A stretch of DNA of 6,948 bases from Treponema sp. (lineage in GTDB: Bacteria > Spirochaetota > Spirochaetia > Treponematales > Treponemataceae), in the NCBI GenBank assembly GCA_031290005.1, contig JAITOJ010000102.1, positions 1 through 6,948 of the forward strand, in the 5' to 3' direction. Each line of letters begins with the position of its first letter. Positions within the stretch are counted from its first letter, which is position 1. The notes under the pieces were generated by a model. That model was given only the letters and a program-made list of their open reading frames with translations, had not been told where the DNA came from and ran no database searches. Both the position numbers and the translations under genes were made by a program. Below are positions 1-5,402 of this stretch, piece after piece.

Positions 1-612
1 ATCGGGCTTATCAAGGCGGTGGAAAAATTCGAATACCGCAAGGGCTTCAAGTTTTCCACCTATGCCACCTGGTGGATACGTCAGGCCATCACCCGCAGCA
101 TCTCCGACCAGGCCCGGACAATCCGCGTGCCGGTGCACATGATTGAGCAAATCAACAAGGTGGTGCGGGAGTCCCGGCAGCTCATGCAAAAGCTGGGCCG
201 GGAGCCCACGGACGAGGAAATCGCCCGGCAGCTTGACTGGCCGGTCACCAGGGTCAAGCAGGTGAAGAACGTGGCCCGGGAGCCGATCTCCCTGGAAACC
301 CCCATCGGCGAGGAAGAAGATTCCATCCTGGGGGACTTCCTGGAAGACAAGGATGTGGAAAATCCGGCCACTAAGACCGCCTACACCCTGTTGCAGGAGC
401 AATTGCGCCTGATTCTTTCCACACTGCCGGCCAGGGAACAGGAGGTCATCAAGATGAGGTTCGGTCTGGACGACGGGTATTCCCTCACCCTGGAAGAAGT
501 GGGTTTGTATTTCGACGTGACCCGTGAGCGGATCCGGCAAATTGAATCCAAGGCACTCCGCAGGCTCAGCCATCCCCGCAGAAGCCACGGGCTTAGGGAA
601 TATATGGACTAG
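1..612 (+). CDS. rpoD: Housekeeping RNA polymerase sigma-70 factor RpoD, C-terminal 203 residues (5' end outside window)
   Basis: This is the primary sigma factor, which directs RNA polymerase to -10/-35 promoters. The reading frame is open from base 1, so the gene begins upstream; the internal ATG-like start at 19 is not real. Fragment residues 16-32 match regions 2.3-2.4, with the FSTYATWWIRQAITR core; Q28 and T31 correspond to the -10-reading residues Q437 and T440 of E. coli sigma-70. Region 3 follows (PVHMIEQINK, then GREPTDEE), then the linker EPISLETPIGEEED. Region 4.1 is LPAREQEVIKMRFGL. Region 4.2 carries the helix-turn-helix VTRERIRQIESKALRRL, where R175, E176 and Q180 match the -35-contacting R584, E585 and Q589. 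The end HPRRSHGLREYMD is the usual sigma-70 terminus. Similarity across these regions makes an alternative sigma factor very unlikely. The stop codon overlaps the -35 box of the next gene's promoter. Confidence 0.97.
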   Translation: MGLIKAVEKFEYRKGFKFSTYATWWIRQAITRSISDQARTIRVPVHMIEQINKVVRESRQLMQKLGREPTDEEIARQLDWPVTRVKQVKNVAREPISLETPIGEEEDSILGDFLEDKDVENPATKTAYTLLQEQLRLILSTLPAREQEVIKMRFGLDDGYSLTLEEVGLYFDVTRERIRQIESKALRRLSHPRRSHGLREYMD

Positions 613-638
613 ACACGATTTTACGCGGTTTGTATAAT
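610..638 (+). promoter_or_regulatory. Near-consensus sigma-70 promoter for the zinc-ribbon gene
   Basis: A -35 box TAGACA (610-615, five of six consensus bases) and a perfect -10 box TATAAT (633-638) are separated by exactly 17 bp. The predicted transcription start is about 644-646, giving a leader of about 20 nt before the ATG at 666. The first base of the -35 box is the first base of the rpoD TAG stop, so the promoter starts inside the upstream gene. It should be read by the sigma factor encoded just upstream and uncouples the downstream genes from rpoD transcription. No rpoD terminator hairpin is visible in the 53-nt gap. No transcript data were available. Confidence 0.85.
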
Positions 639-656
639 ACTGTTACTATAACTTTC

Positions 657-660
657 GAGG
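657..660 (+). promoter_or_regulatory. Ribosome binding site (GAGG) that fixes the zinc-ribbon gene start at 666
   Basis: GAGG lies 5 nt before the ATG at 666. A longer in-frame reading from a TTG at 630 is rejected: that codon lies beside and partly inside the promoter -10 element, upstream of the predicted transcription start, and has no ribosome binding site. Confidence 0.7.
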
Positions 661-665
661 TTTTC

Positions 666-1544
666 ATGGAAACGACACTGGTTTTGGATAAATTAAAAGA
701 ATTGCAGGATGTACTGGCGGAAAAATACCGGTATGAAGAATTGATTCGCCACGCCCCCCAGCAGTTGACGGCACAGGAAGAACTTTTGGCCCGGCTCAAA
801 AAGGAATATATAGAGAAAAGCGCCGACTGCGACGAAGTGAAGGAGAAAGTCCGTAAGCTCAAGGCGGAACTCTTTGAGGCCGAGAGTGCCAAGGAGCGGG
901 GAGAAAAAGGCATGGACGATATTTCCAGCCACCGGGAATTTGAAATTCTGGACAAGGAAATAAAAGATGCCAAGGACATGGAAATCCGTATCCGCCGGGA
1001 CTTGCAGCGGGAAGAAAAACAACTTGCGGAACTGAACGAAACCTTGAACAGCGAAGAACAGCTTATCAAAAGTCAGGAAGAGGAACTGAATGCGGGCAAG
1101 GAATCTTTGGCAAGTGAAATCGAGTCATACAATGCCAAAATTGTGGAGCTTGCGGAACGGGAAACTCAGATTACCACGGGCATTGATGAAGAAGTGGTCT
1201 TCAAATTCGAGCGCATCATGAAGAGCGAGCGGATTATCAATAGCAAACAGAGTCAAGGTATTGTGGCGGTGAAGGGCAATGTGTGCGAAGGCTGCCACAT
1301 GATTTTGCCCGCCCAGTTTGCCAACGAGGTTCGTTCTGGAAACAAAATCGTGTTCTGCCCTTATTGCAGCAGGATTTTGTATTACCAGGAATTGGAAACC
1401 GGTGAGGCCGAATACTTCCAGGCCGTAGACACGGGCAGCCTTGCCGACTTTGACAATGACCTGTCTGATTTTGAGGCGGATGACGAGGAGGGCGGCGTTG
1501 AGGTTATGGAAGAAGACGTAGCCGGCATTGAGTTTGAAGAGTAG
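666..1544 (+). CDS. Coiled-coil protein with C-terminal C4 zinc ribbon and acidic tail (COG1579-like)
   Basis: A 292-residue soluble protein with no signal peptide or membrane segment. Residues about 1-180 are rich in Glu, Lys, Leu and Arg and read as a long, probably hairpin, coiled coil. Residues about 180-243 form a zinc ribbon: C207-x2-C210 (CEGC) and C231-x2-C234 (CPYC), with the family signature GNVCEGCHMILP and the strand KIVFCPYCSRILYY. This architecture matches the COG1579 / zf-RING_7 family, often annotated as a predicted nucleic-acid-binding zinc-ribbon protein; the true role is not established. The last 49 residues (244-292) contain 20 Asp/Glu and no Lys/Arg, so the protein ends in a highly acidic tail. 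It sits between rpoD and rnpB under its own strong promoter and stops 15 nt before the RNase P RNA, so the two may share a transcript. A link to RNA metabolism is tempting but rests only on position and the ribbon fold. Confidence 0.88.
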   Translation: METTLVLDKLKELQDVLAEKYRYEELIRHAPQQLTAQEELLARLKKEYIEKSADCDEVKEKVRKLKAELFEAESAKERGEKGMDDISSHREFEILDKEIKDAKDMEIRIRRDLQREEKQLAELNETLNSEEQLIKSQEEELNAGKESLASEIESYNAKIVELAERETQITTGIDEEVVFKFERIMKSERIINSKQSQGIVAVKGNVCEGCHMILPAQFANEVRSGNKIVFCPYCSRILYYQELETGEAEYFQAVDTGSLADFDNDLSDFEADDEEGGVEVMEEDVAGIEFEE

Positions 1545-1559
1545 GGAGTTAGGTATTTA

Positions 1560-1957
1560 CAGGAGAGATGTGACCGCTTACGCCAAAGCGTAAGAGGAAA
1601 GTCCGGGCTCCTCCGGAAAAAATGCCGGGTAATACCCGGGCGGTTTTGTCCGTTTTGCGGATAGGGCCGACAGAGAGCGTAACAGAAAGCAAACCGCCAG
1701 ATGCCAATGTGCGTAGTATATTTGCATCTGGTAAGGGTGAAAGGGCGGGGTAAGAGCCCACCGCGGGTCCGGTAACGGACTTGGCAGTACAAGCCTCATT
1801 TGGAGCAAGGTCACGCAGTAACTGTAGTTCCGGTATGACAAAATCGTTGGTTTTGTCCGGTTACGGGTAGACCGCTGGAAACGCCGGGCGACCGGCGCTG
1901 TGGATAGATGGTCACGCCAAATTTTTGGTGACAGAACCCGGCTTATGGTCTCTCCTG
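1560..1957 (+). ncRNA. rnpB: RNase P catalytic RNA, bacterial type A
   Basis: The catalytic RNA of RNase P removes 5' leaders from tRNA precursors together with the RnpA protein. Conserved blocks appear in order. GAGGAAAGTCCGGGCTCC (1594-1611) supplies the 5' side of P4, and ACAGAACCCGGCTTA (1931-1945) the 3' side. CAGAAAGCAAACCGCC lies at 1683-1698 and AGGGTGAAAGGG at 1733-1744. Visible helices: P1, 1560-1568 with 1949-1957; P3, CTTACGC (1577-1583) with GCGTAAG (1588-1594); P8, CCGGGT (1625-1630) with ACCCGG (1634-1639); P9, TCCG (1649-1652) with CGGA (1658-1661); P12, CCAGATGC (1697-1704) with GCATCTGG (1724-1731). A GTAA-capped hairpin lies at 1767-1780, a P16/P17-region stem GACAAAA/TTTTGTC at 1837-1857, and P18, CGCCGG/CCGGCG with a GCGA tetraloop, at 1882-1897. 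GGGT at 1865-1868 matches the L15 GGU motif that pairs with tRNA CCA. The P15-P17 region indicates type A. Ends are placed by P1 pairing and may be off by a few bases. No convincing dedicated promoter was found. Confidence 0.96.
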
Positions 1958-1966
1958 TTTTTTTTT
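1949..1966 (+). terminator. T9 tract abutting the RNase P P1 helix, probable transcript end
   Basis: The 3' strand of P1 (TCTCTCCTG, 1949-1957) is followed at once by nine T residues (1958-1966), then GATTTTTG. A stem plus U-tract resembles an intrinsic terminator, but the 5' partner of this stem is about 380 nt upstream (1560-1568) and there is no local hairpin next to the T run. Termination would depend on the folded RNase P RNA closing P1, and could be partial, allowing readthrough into the downstream genes. Confidence 0.5.
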
Positions 1967-1973
1967 GATTTTT

Positions 1974-1983
1974 GGTGGGGGGT
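1974..1983 (+). promoter_or_regulatory. G-rich ribosome binding region of the TPR gene
   Basis: GGTGGGGGGT precedes the ATG at 1984. GGTG can pair with CACC of the 16S anti-Shine-Dalgarno sequence, and the G run can wobble-pair with CCUCC. An in-frame TTG at 1972 lies against the T tract and a GTG at 1975 lies within the G-rich segment, so the ATG at 1984 is the best start. Confidence 0.5.
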
Positions 1984-2955
1984 ATGAAAAAAAAGGCACA
2001 AAACAAGGCAGACAAGTTTGCCCCATTTATCTCAAGGCGCGAGTCCCGCATTCCCGCGCTTATCATTACCCTGTTAGTAGTTATATCCTTTGCTATCACC
2101 TCATTTTACGCCTACCGTTTTATCCGGGTCACGTTTATCGATAAACTGGATACTGGCGATCTGTATGCTCTGTGGTCAAACGGGGATTACCAATCGGTGT
2201 TTTCCTTAAGCGATCAGCTTTTAGAACAAAGCCCCTTCGACAATTCGGTCCGCACCCTGCATGGTTTTTCTTCCTTCTGGATTGCAGTCTCCGAGACCGA
2301 CCCGCTGCGGGCTCAGACCTTTCTGGACACGGCGATAAACTCCATGCGGATTGCCCTGTACAGCGCCCGTAAAACCGCGGCTCCCCAGATTGAGTATATG
2401 CTAGGCAAGGCCTATTATTATAAAGATTCTCTGTCGGCTTACCATTATTACGCTGATTTGGTCGTAAAGTATTTGCTGGCGGCTAGGGAAAAAGGATATC
2501 AGGCTGAGGACATGGCCGAATACTTGGGTCTGAGCTACGCCGCTCTGGGCATGACGGAAAAAAGTATCGCTTACTTTACCGAAGCCCTGCAATACCGGGA
2601 TTCGGATGTGCTTGCCTTGGCTGTGGCTGAACAGTACTGCAAAGCCGGCCTCTATGCCGAGGCGGAACCTTATCTGCTCCGCCTGGCAGTCAAAACCGGG
2701 GATGAGGCGCTCCTGTTTAAGAGCCGCTCTCTTTTGGGGCAGATTTATTTCAGCCAAAGGCAGTTTGACCGGGCTTTGGTTGAATATCAGGCGGTTCTAG
2801 AAAAAGACCCGGCTTCTGCCGATGCCTATTACGGTATCGGCCTGATATATGAGGAATTGGGGGATGCCGTCCTGGCACGGGCACAATGGCGGAGAGCGTT
2901 GCAAATTCACGGAAATCATCCGGGGGCGCTGCAAAAAATGGCGGGCGCACGGTAA
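1984..2955 (+). CDS. Membrane-anchored tetratricopeptide-repeat (TPR) protein upstream of mreB
   Basis: A 323-residue protein. A basic N-terminus (MKKKAQNKADKF) and a single hydrophobic segment at about residues 23-45 (IPALIITLLVVISFAITSFY) suggest an uncleaved signal anchor, with the rest outside the cytoplasm by the positive-inside rule. The exported part is helical. Recognisable TPR-like units lie near residues 177-206 (YLGLSYAALGMTEKSIAYF), 209-240, 247-277 (LLGQIYFSQRQFDRALVEY) and 280-311 (AYYGIGLIYEELGDAVLARA), with the typical Gly/Ala/Tyr positions. Residues 50-170 are helical but their repeats are degenerate. TPRs mediate protein-protein contacts; no enzyme motif is seen. It ends 22 nt before mreB and is probably co-transcribed with it, so a scaffold or partner role in the wall-elongation machinery is a reasonable inference but unproven. 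The first codons contain an A8 run (1987-1994). No promoter was found in the 26 nt after the RNase P RNA, so expression probably depends on readthrough or a promoter inside rnpB. Confidence 0.87.
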   Translation: MKKKAQNKADKFAPFISRRESRIPALIITLLVVISFAITSFYAYRFIRVTFIDKLDTGDLYALWSNGDYQSVFSLSDQLLEQSPFDNSVRTLHGFSSFWIAVSETDPLRAQTFLDTAINSMRIALYSARKTAAPQIEYMLGKAYYYKDSLSAYHYYADLVVKYLLAAREKGYQAEDMAEYLGLSYAALGMTEKSIAYFTEALQYRDSDVLALAVAEQYCKAGLYAEAEPYLLRLAVKTGDEALLFKSRSLLGQIYFSQRQFDRALVEYQAVLEKDPASADAYYGIGLIYEELGDAVLARAQWRRALQIHGNHPGALQKMAGAR

Positions 2956-2966
2956 TTTATATGGTA

Positions 2967-2971
2967 GGGGG
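2967..2971 (+). promoter_or_regulatory. G-tract ribosome binding site of mreB
   Basis: TAGGGGG (2965-2971) ends 6 nt before the mreB ATG at 2978. It is a run of five G rather than GGAGG, so pairing with the 16S tail would include a G-U wobble. It supports the start at 2978, which also gives the normal MreB N-terminus. Confidence 0.6.
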
Positions 2972-2977
2972 TTTTGA

Positions 2978-4015
2978 ATGTCATTTTGGGACAGATTTTC
3001 GAACGAGGTGGGTATTGATCTGGGAACCTGCAATACCCTGATTTATATACGCGGCCAAGGCATCGTGGTAAACGAGCCGTCGGTGGTCGCGGTGGAGCGG
3101 GGAACCAAGCGGGTGGTCGCGGTTGGGGCTGATGCCAAGCGGATGCTCTGGAGGACTCCGGCGAATATCACCGCCATCCGGCCCCTGAAAGACGGGGTGA
3201 TTGCGGATATCGAAAGCACGGAAATCATGATACGGTATTTCATTTCCAAAATCTTGAAACGCCACCAGATTATTAAATCCACCCGGATGATGATAGGCGT
3301 TCCTACGTGCATCACCCAGGTGGAAAAGCGGGCGGTGCTGGAAGTGGCCATGAAAGCCGGAGCCAGGGACGCGAACGTTATCCCCGAGTCTCTGGCTGCG
3401 GCAATCGGGGCGAAAATCCCGATTAACGAGCCTGCCGGGCACATGATTTGCGATATCGGCGGAGGGACGACGGAAATTTCCGTGATTTCCCTGAACGACA
3501 TGGTGATTACCAACGCCATCCGATTGGGCGGGGATGCCTTTGACGAGTCGATTATCAAGCATATCCGCAGCGTGCATAACCTGATTATTGGCCAGCAGAC
3601 CGCCGAGCAGCTTAAAATCGAAATCGGCAATGCCGCGCCGGAAAAGAACATCGAAAAAATGACCATCAAGGGAACCGACGCTATTACGGGCCTGCCCCGG
3701 CAGCTTGAGGTGGATTCCATCGAACTGAGAGAGGCGCTGAAGGACCCGATTACCCAGATTATCGACCAAATTAAGCGCACTTTGGGTCAGACTCCGCCGG
3801 AACTGGCGGCGGATATTATCGACCATGGTATCGTCATGTCCGGGGGCGGTTCTCTCCTCAAGGGACTGCCAAAGCTGATTTCCAAAGAAACCGGGGTCCC
3901 TGTGTTCCCGGTGGAACATCCCATGGACTGCGTAGCTATCGGCGCGGGGGAATACTTTGAATTGCTCCGGAATATGTCTTACGGGCAAAGTATTTACAAT
4001 AATCTGAGCAATTAA
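2978..4015 (+). CDS. mreB: Rod-shape-determining actin-like ATPase MreB
   Basis: MreB polymerises with ATP into membrane-bound antiparallel filaments that orient the lateral-wall synthesis complex. The 345-residue length is normal. The short N-terminal MSFWDRF resembles the amphipathic membrane-binding helix of Gram-negative MreB. Actin-fold motifs appear in order: phosphate-1 loop GIDLGTCNT (residues 12-20), the conserved GIVVNEPSVVAVE, IRPLKDGVIAD, GVPTCITQVEKRAV, phosphate-2 loop DIGGGTTEISV (159-169), KIEIGNA, TPPELAADI and the adenosine motif GIVMSGGGSLLKGL (to about 298). By alignment from memory with Caulobacter MreB, E137 matches catalytic E140 and D159 the second catalytic acid, so the ATPase should be active. 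Small departures from the common form are Cys for Ala in GTANT and IPES in place of IEEP around E137. Among actin-like proteins this is clearly MreB rather than FtsA, ParM or DnaK because of motif spacing and the following mreCD genes. Confidence 0.98.
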   Translation: MSFWDRFSNEVGIDLGTCNTLIYIRGQGIVVNEPSVVAVERGTKRVVAVGADAKRMLWRTPANITAIRPLKDGVIADIESTEIMIRYFISKILKRHQIIKSTRMMIGVPTCITQVEKRAVLEVAMKAGARDANVIPESLAAAIGAKIPINEPAGHMICDIGGGTTEISVISLNDMVITNAIRLGGDAFDESIIKHIRSVHNLIIGQQTAEQLKIEIGNAAPEKNIEKMTIKGTDAITGLPRQLEVDSIELREALKDPITQIIDQIKRTLGQTPPELAADIIDHGIVMSGGGSLLKGLPKLISKETGVPVFPVEHPMDCVAIGAGEYFELLRNMSYGQSIYNNLSN

Positions 4016-4020
4016 CCGGT

Positions 4021-4890
4021 ATGGCATCCAGAAAGGGGAATTTGGGGGCGGGATTCCGGCTTTCGGTTATCCTGCTTGTCCTGTTTACGATTGTATCGGG
4101 CATTTTTTTGGCCCTCTCCGGCGGCGGTCTTGTGGTGGACTTCAAGGCTGCGGGATTTTCCGGAATTGCCTTGTTGCAAAAAGGGATATACACTGTTATT
4201 CATGGGGTCACCTCCACCATCACTGCGGCGCAGGGCATTGCGGATTTGCGGGTAGAATATGACGCCTTGGCGCAACAGGTGGGAACCTACGAGTATTTAC
4301 AGCGTACCAACGCAGAAATCCGGCAGGAAAACGAACGTCTCAAGGAGCAGCTTGATTTTTCTCAGGATTACGCCTACAACAATATATCGGCATTCATCAT
4401 CGCCCGGGACCCGGATTCTCTGTACGCTTCTTTGACTATCAACAAGGGGATCAGCGCGGGAGTGAAGAAAAATATGCCTGTCCTGGCGATTCAGCAGGGC
4501 ATGGTGGGACTGGTGGGTAAAGTGGTTACTGTGGGCTATCATACCAGTATCGTGATGCCCGTGTACGACACCCAGTGCAACGTGTCCGCCCGGATACGAA
4601 CAACCAGGGACATCGGTTTGGTGAGCGGGAACGGCTCACCGGACGCGCCTCTTTCCCTGCGGTATCTCAAACGGAGCGTACAGGGCGAAATTCAATATGG
4701 GGACATCGTGGTGACTTCCGGGGAAAACGGCAATTATATCCGGGACATTCCCCTGGGGACTATTTCGCGGGTCACAGCGGTAGACTACGATTCCTCTCTG
4801 GACATAGAGTTGATGCCGGTGGTGGATTTTTCAAGGCTTGAAAACGTTATTGTGGTTGACCACAAATCTCCATTGGAGGATTCCCCGTAA
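4021..4890 (+). CDS. mreC: Rod-shape-determining protein MreC
   Basis: MreC is a bitopic inner-membrane protein whose periplasmic domain binds and activates PBP2 and links it to MreB/MreD. The 289-residue protein has a short basic N-terminus, one membrane helix at about 13-33 (LSVILLVLFTIVSGIFL), and a coiled coil at about 71-112 ending in TNAEIRQENERLKEQLDF. The two-lobed beta domain follows. Hallmarks are ARDPDSLYASLTINKG (129-143), a Gly-rich segment QGMVGLVGKV, YDTQCNVSARI with GLVSGNGS, GDIVVTSGENGNY with IPLGTISRV, and the terminal VVDFSRLENVIVV. The start lies 5 nt after the mreB stop and has no clear Shine-Dalgarno sequence, so translation is probably coupled to mreB. Length and domain order are normal for the family. 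Confidence 0.96.
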   Translation: MASRKGNLGAGFRLSVILLVLFTIVSGIFLALSGGGLVVDFKAAGFSGIALLQKGIYTVIHGVTSTITAAQGIADLRVEYDALAQQVGTYEYLQRTNAEIRQENERLKEQLDFSQDYAYNNISAFIIARDPDSLYASLTINKGISAGVKKNMPVLAIQQGMVGLVGKVVTVGYHTSIVMPVYDTQCNVSARIRTTRDIGLVSGNGSPDAPLSLRYLKRSVQGEIQYGDIVVTSGENGNYIRDIPLGTISRVTAVDYDSSLDIELMPVVDFSRLENVIVVDHKSPLEDSP

Positions 4891-5402
4891 TGATTCGTAC
4901 TTTTACCGCCGCCATCATGATGCTCCTGAGTGTGACGCTTTTTGAAACCCTGGTATTCACCAATATTACGTTTTTGCCCACCCTTCCAGATTTGACCATG
5001 CTGGCGGTGATGTACTTGTCCCTGCACAACGGTCCTCTTTTTGGAGAAACCTCTGGGTTCTTATCCGGGCTTATGCTGGATTTTCTGACCAGCGGCCCAT
5101 TCGGGCTTAACTGCTTTATGCGGACGATTATCGGATTTCTGTCCGGCCTGTTCCATAGGGCTATCAATACCAGGTTCTTTCTGGTGCACATGGCTTTAGG
5201 ATTCTTCGGGGTGCTTCTCAAGGCCCTGCTCCGGTTCTTCCTGGCTTTTGTGTATCCCAACAGCAATATCGTAACCTATGATATTTTTTCCATTCAGTTC
5301 GCCTCTGAACTGGGGCTTAACGCCGCTGCCGCACCGCTGGTGTTCTGGATTCTGTCGTGGACAAGAAATCTGCTGATTTTGCCCAAGGAGCGGAACTTAT
5401 GA
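4890..5402 (+). CDS. mreD: Rod-shape-determining protein MreD
   Basis: MreD is a small polytopic inner-membrane protein of the elongation complex that works with MreC and PBP2. The 170-residue protein has five or six hydrophobic helices, at about 4-24, 32-47, 50-67, 72-90, 96-121 and 140-160. The family signature lies at about 52-73: GETSGFLSGLMLDFLTSG then PFGL, with conserved glycines and the acidic D64. The C-terminus is basic (WTRN, PKERN), suggesting a cytoplasmic end. The ATG shares its A with the TAA stop of mreC (1-nt overlap). GGAGGA at 4875-4880, inside the end of mreC, is a good ribosome binding site. Overlap at both ends shows translational coupling with mreC and mrdA. Confidence 0.95.
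   Translation: MIRTFTAAIMMLLSVTLFETLVFTNITFLPTLPDLTMLAVMYLSLHNGPLFGETSGFLSGLMLDFLTSGPFGLNCFMRTIIGFLSGLFHRAINTRFFLVHMALGFFGVLLKALLRFFLAFVYPNSNIVTYDIFSIQFASELGLNAAAAPLVFWILSWTRNLLILPKERNL

Noticed and set aside
1911..1932. Stem GTCAC/GTGAC as an independent terminator hairpin
   Set aside because: It lies inside the RNase P RNA before the conserved 3' P4 strand and is about 25 nt from the T tract; it is best read as an RNase P helix (P19-like).
1928..1956. Promoter for the TPR gene using GTGACA (1928-1933) as -35
   Set aside because: The hexamer matches well, but the sequence 17 bp downstream is TCTCCT, and the TATGGT at 1944 is only 10 bp away. The bases are also fixed by RNase P structure.
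1578..2099. Minus-strand open frames across the RNase P region
   Set aside because: They overlap a well-supported structural RNA and the TPR gene start, and show no family motif or ribosome binding site.
2953..2963. Promoter for mreB from the AT-rich TAATTTATATG
   Set aside because: TATATG is a fair -10, but nothing resembling a -35 lies 16-18 bp upstream; operon transcription is simpler.
2981..4027. Long minus-strand open frame (348 codons) opposite mreB
   Set aside because: It mirrors mreB almost exactly, has His/Arg/Pro/Gly-rich antisense composition and no recognisable family, while the + strand has full MreB motifs.
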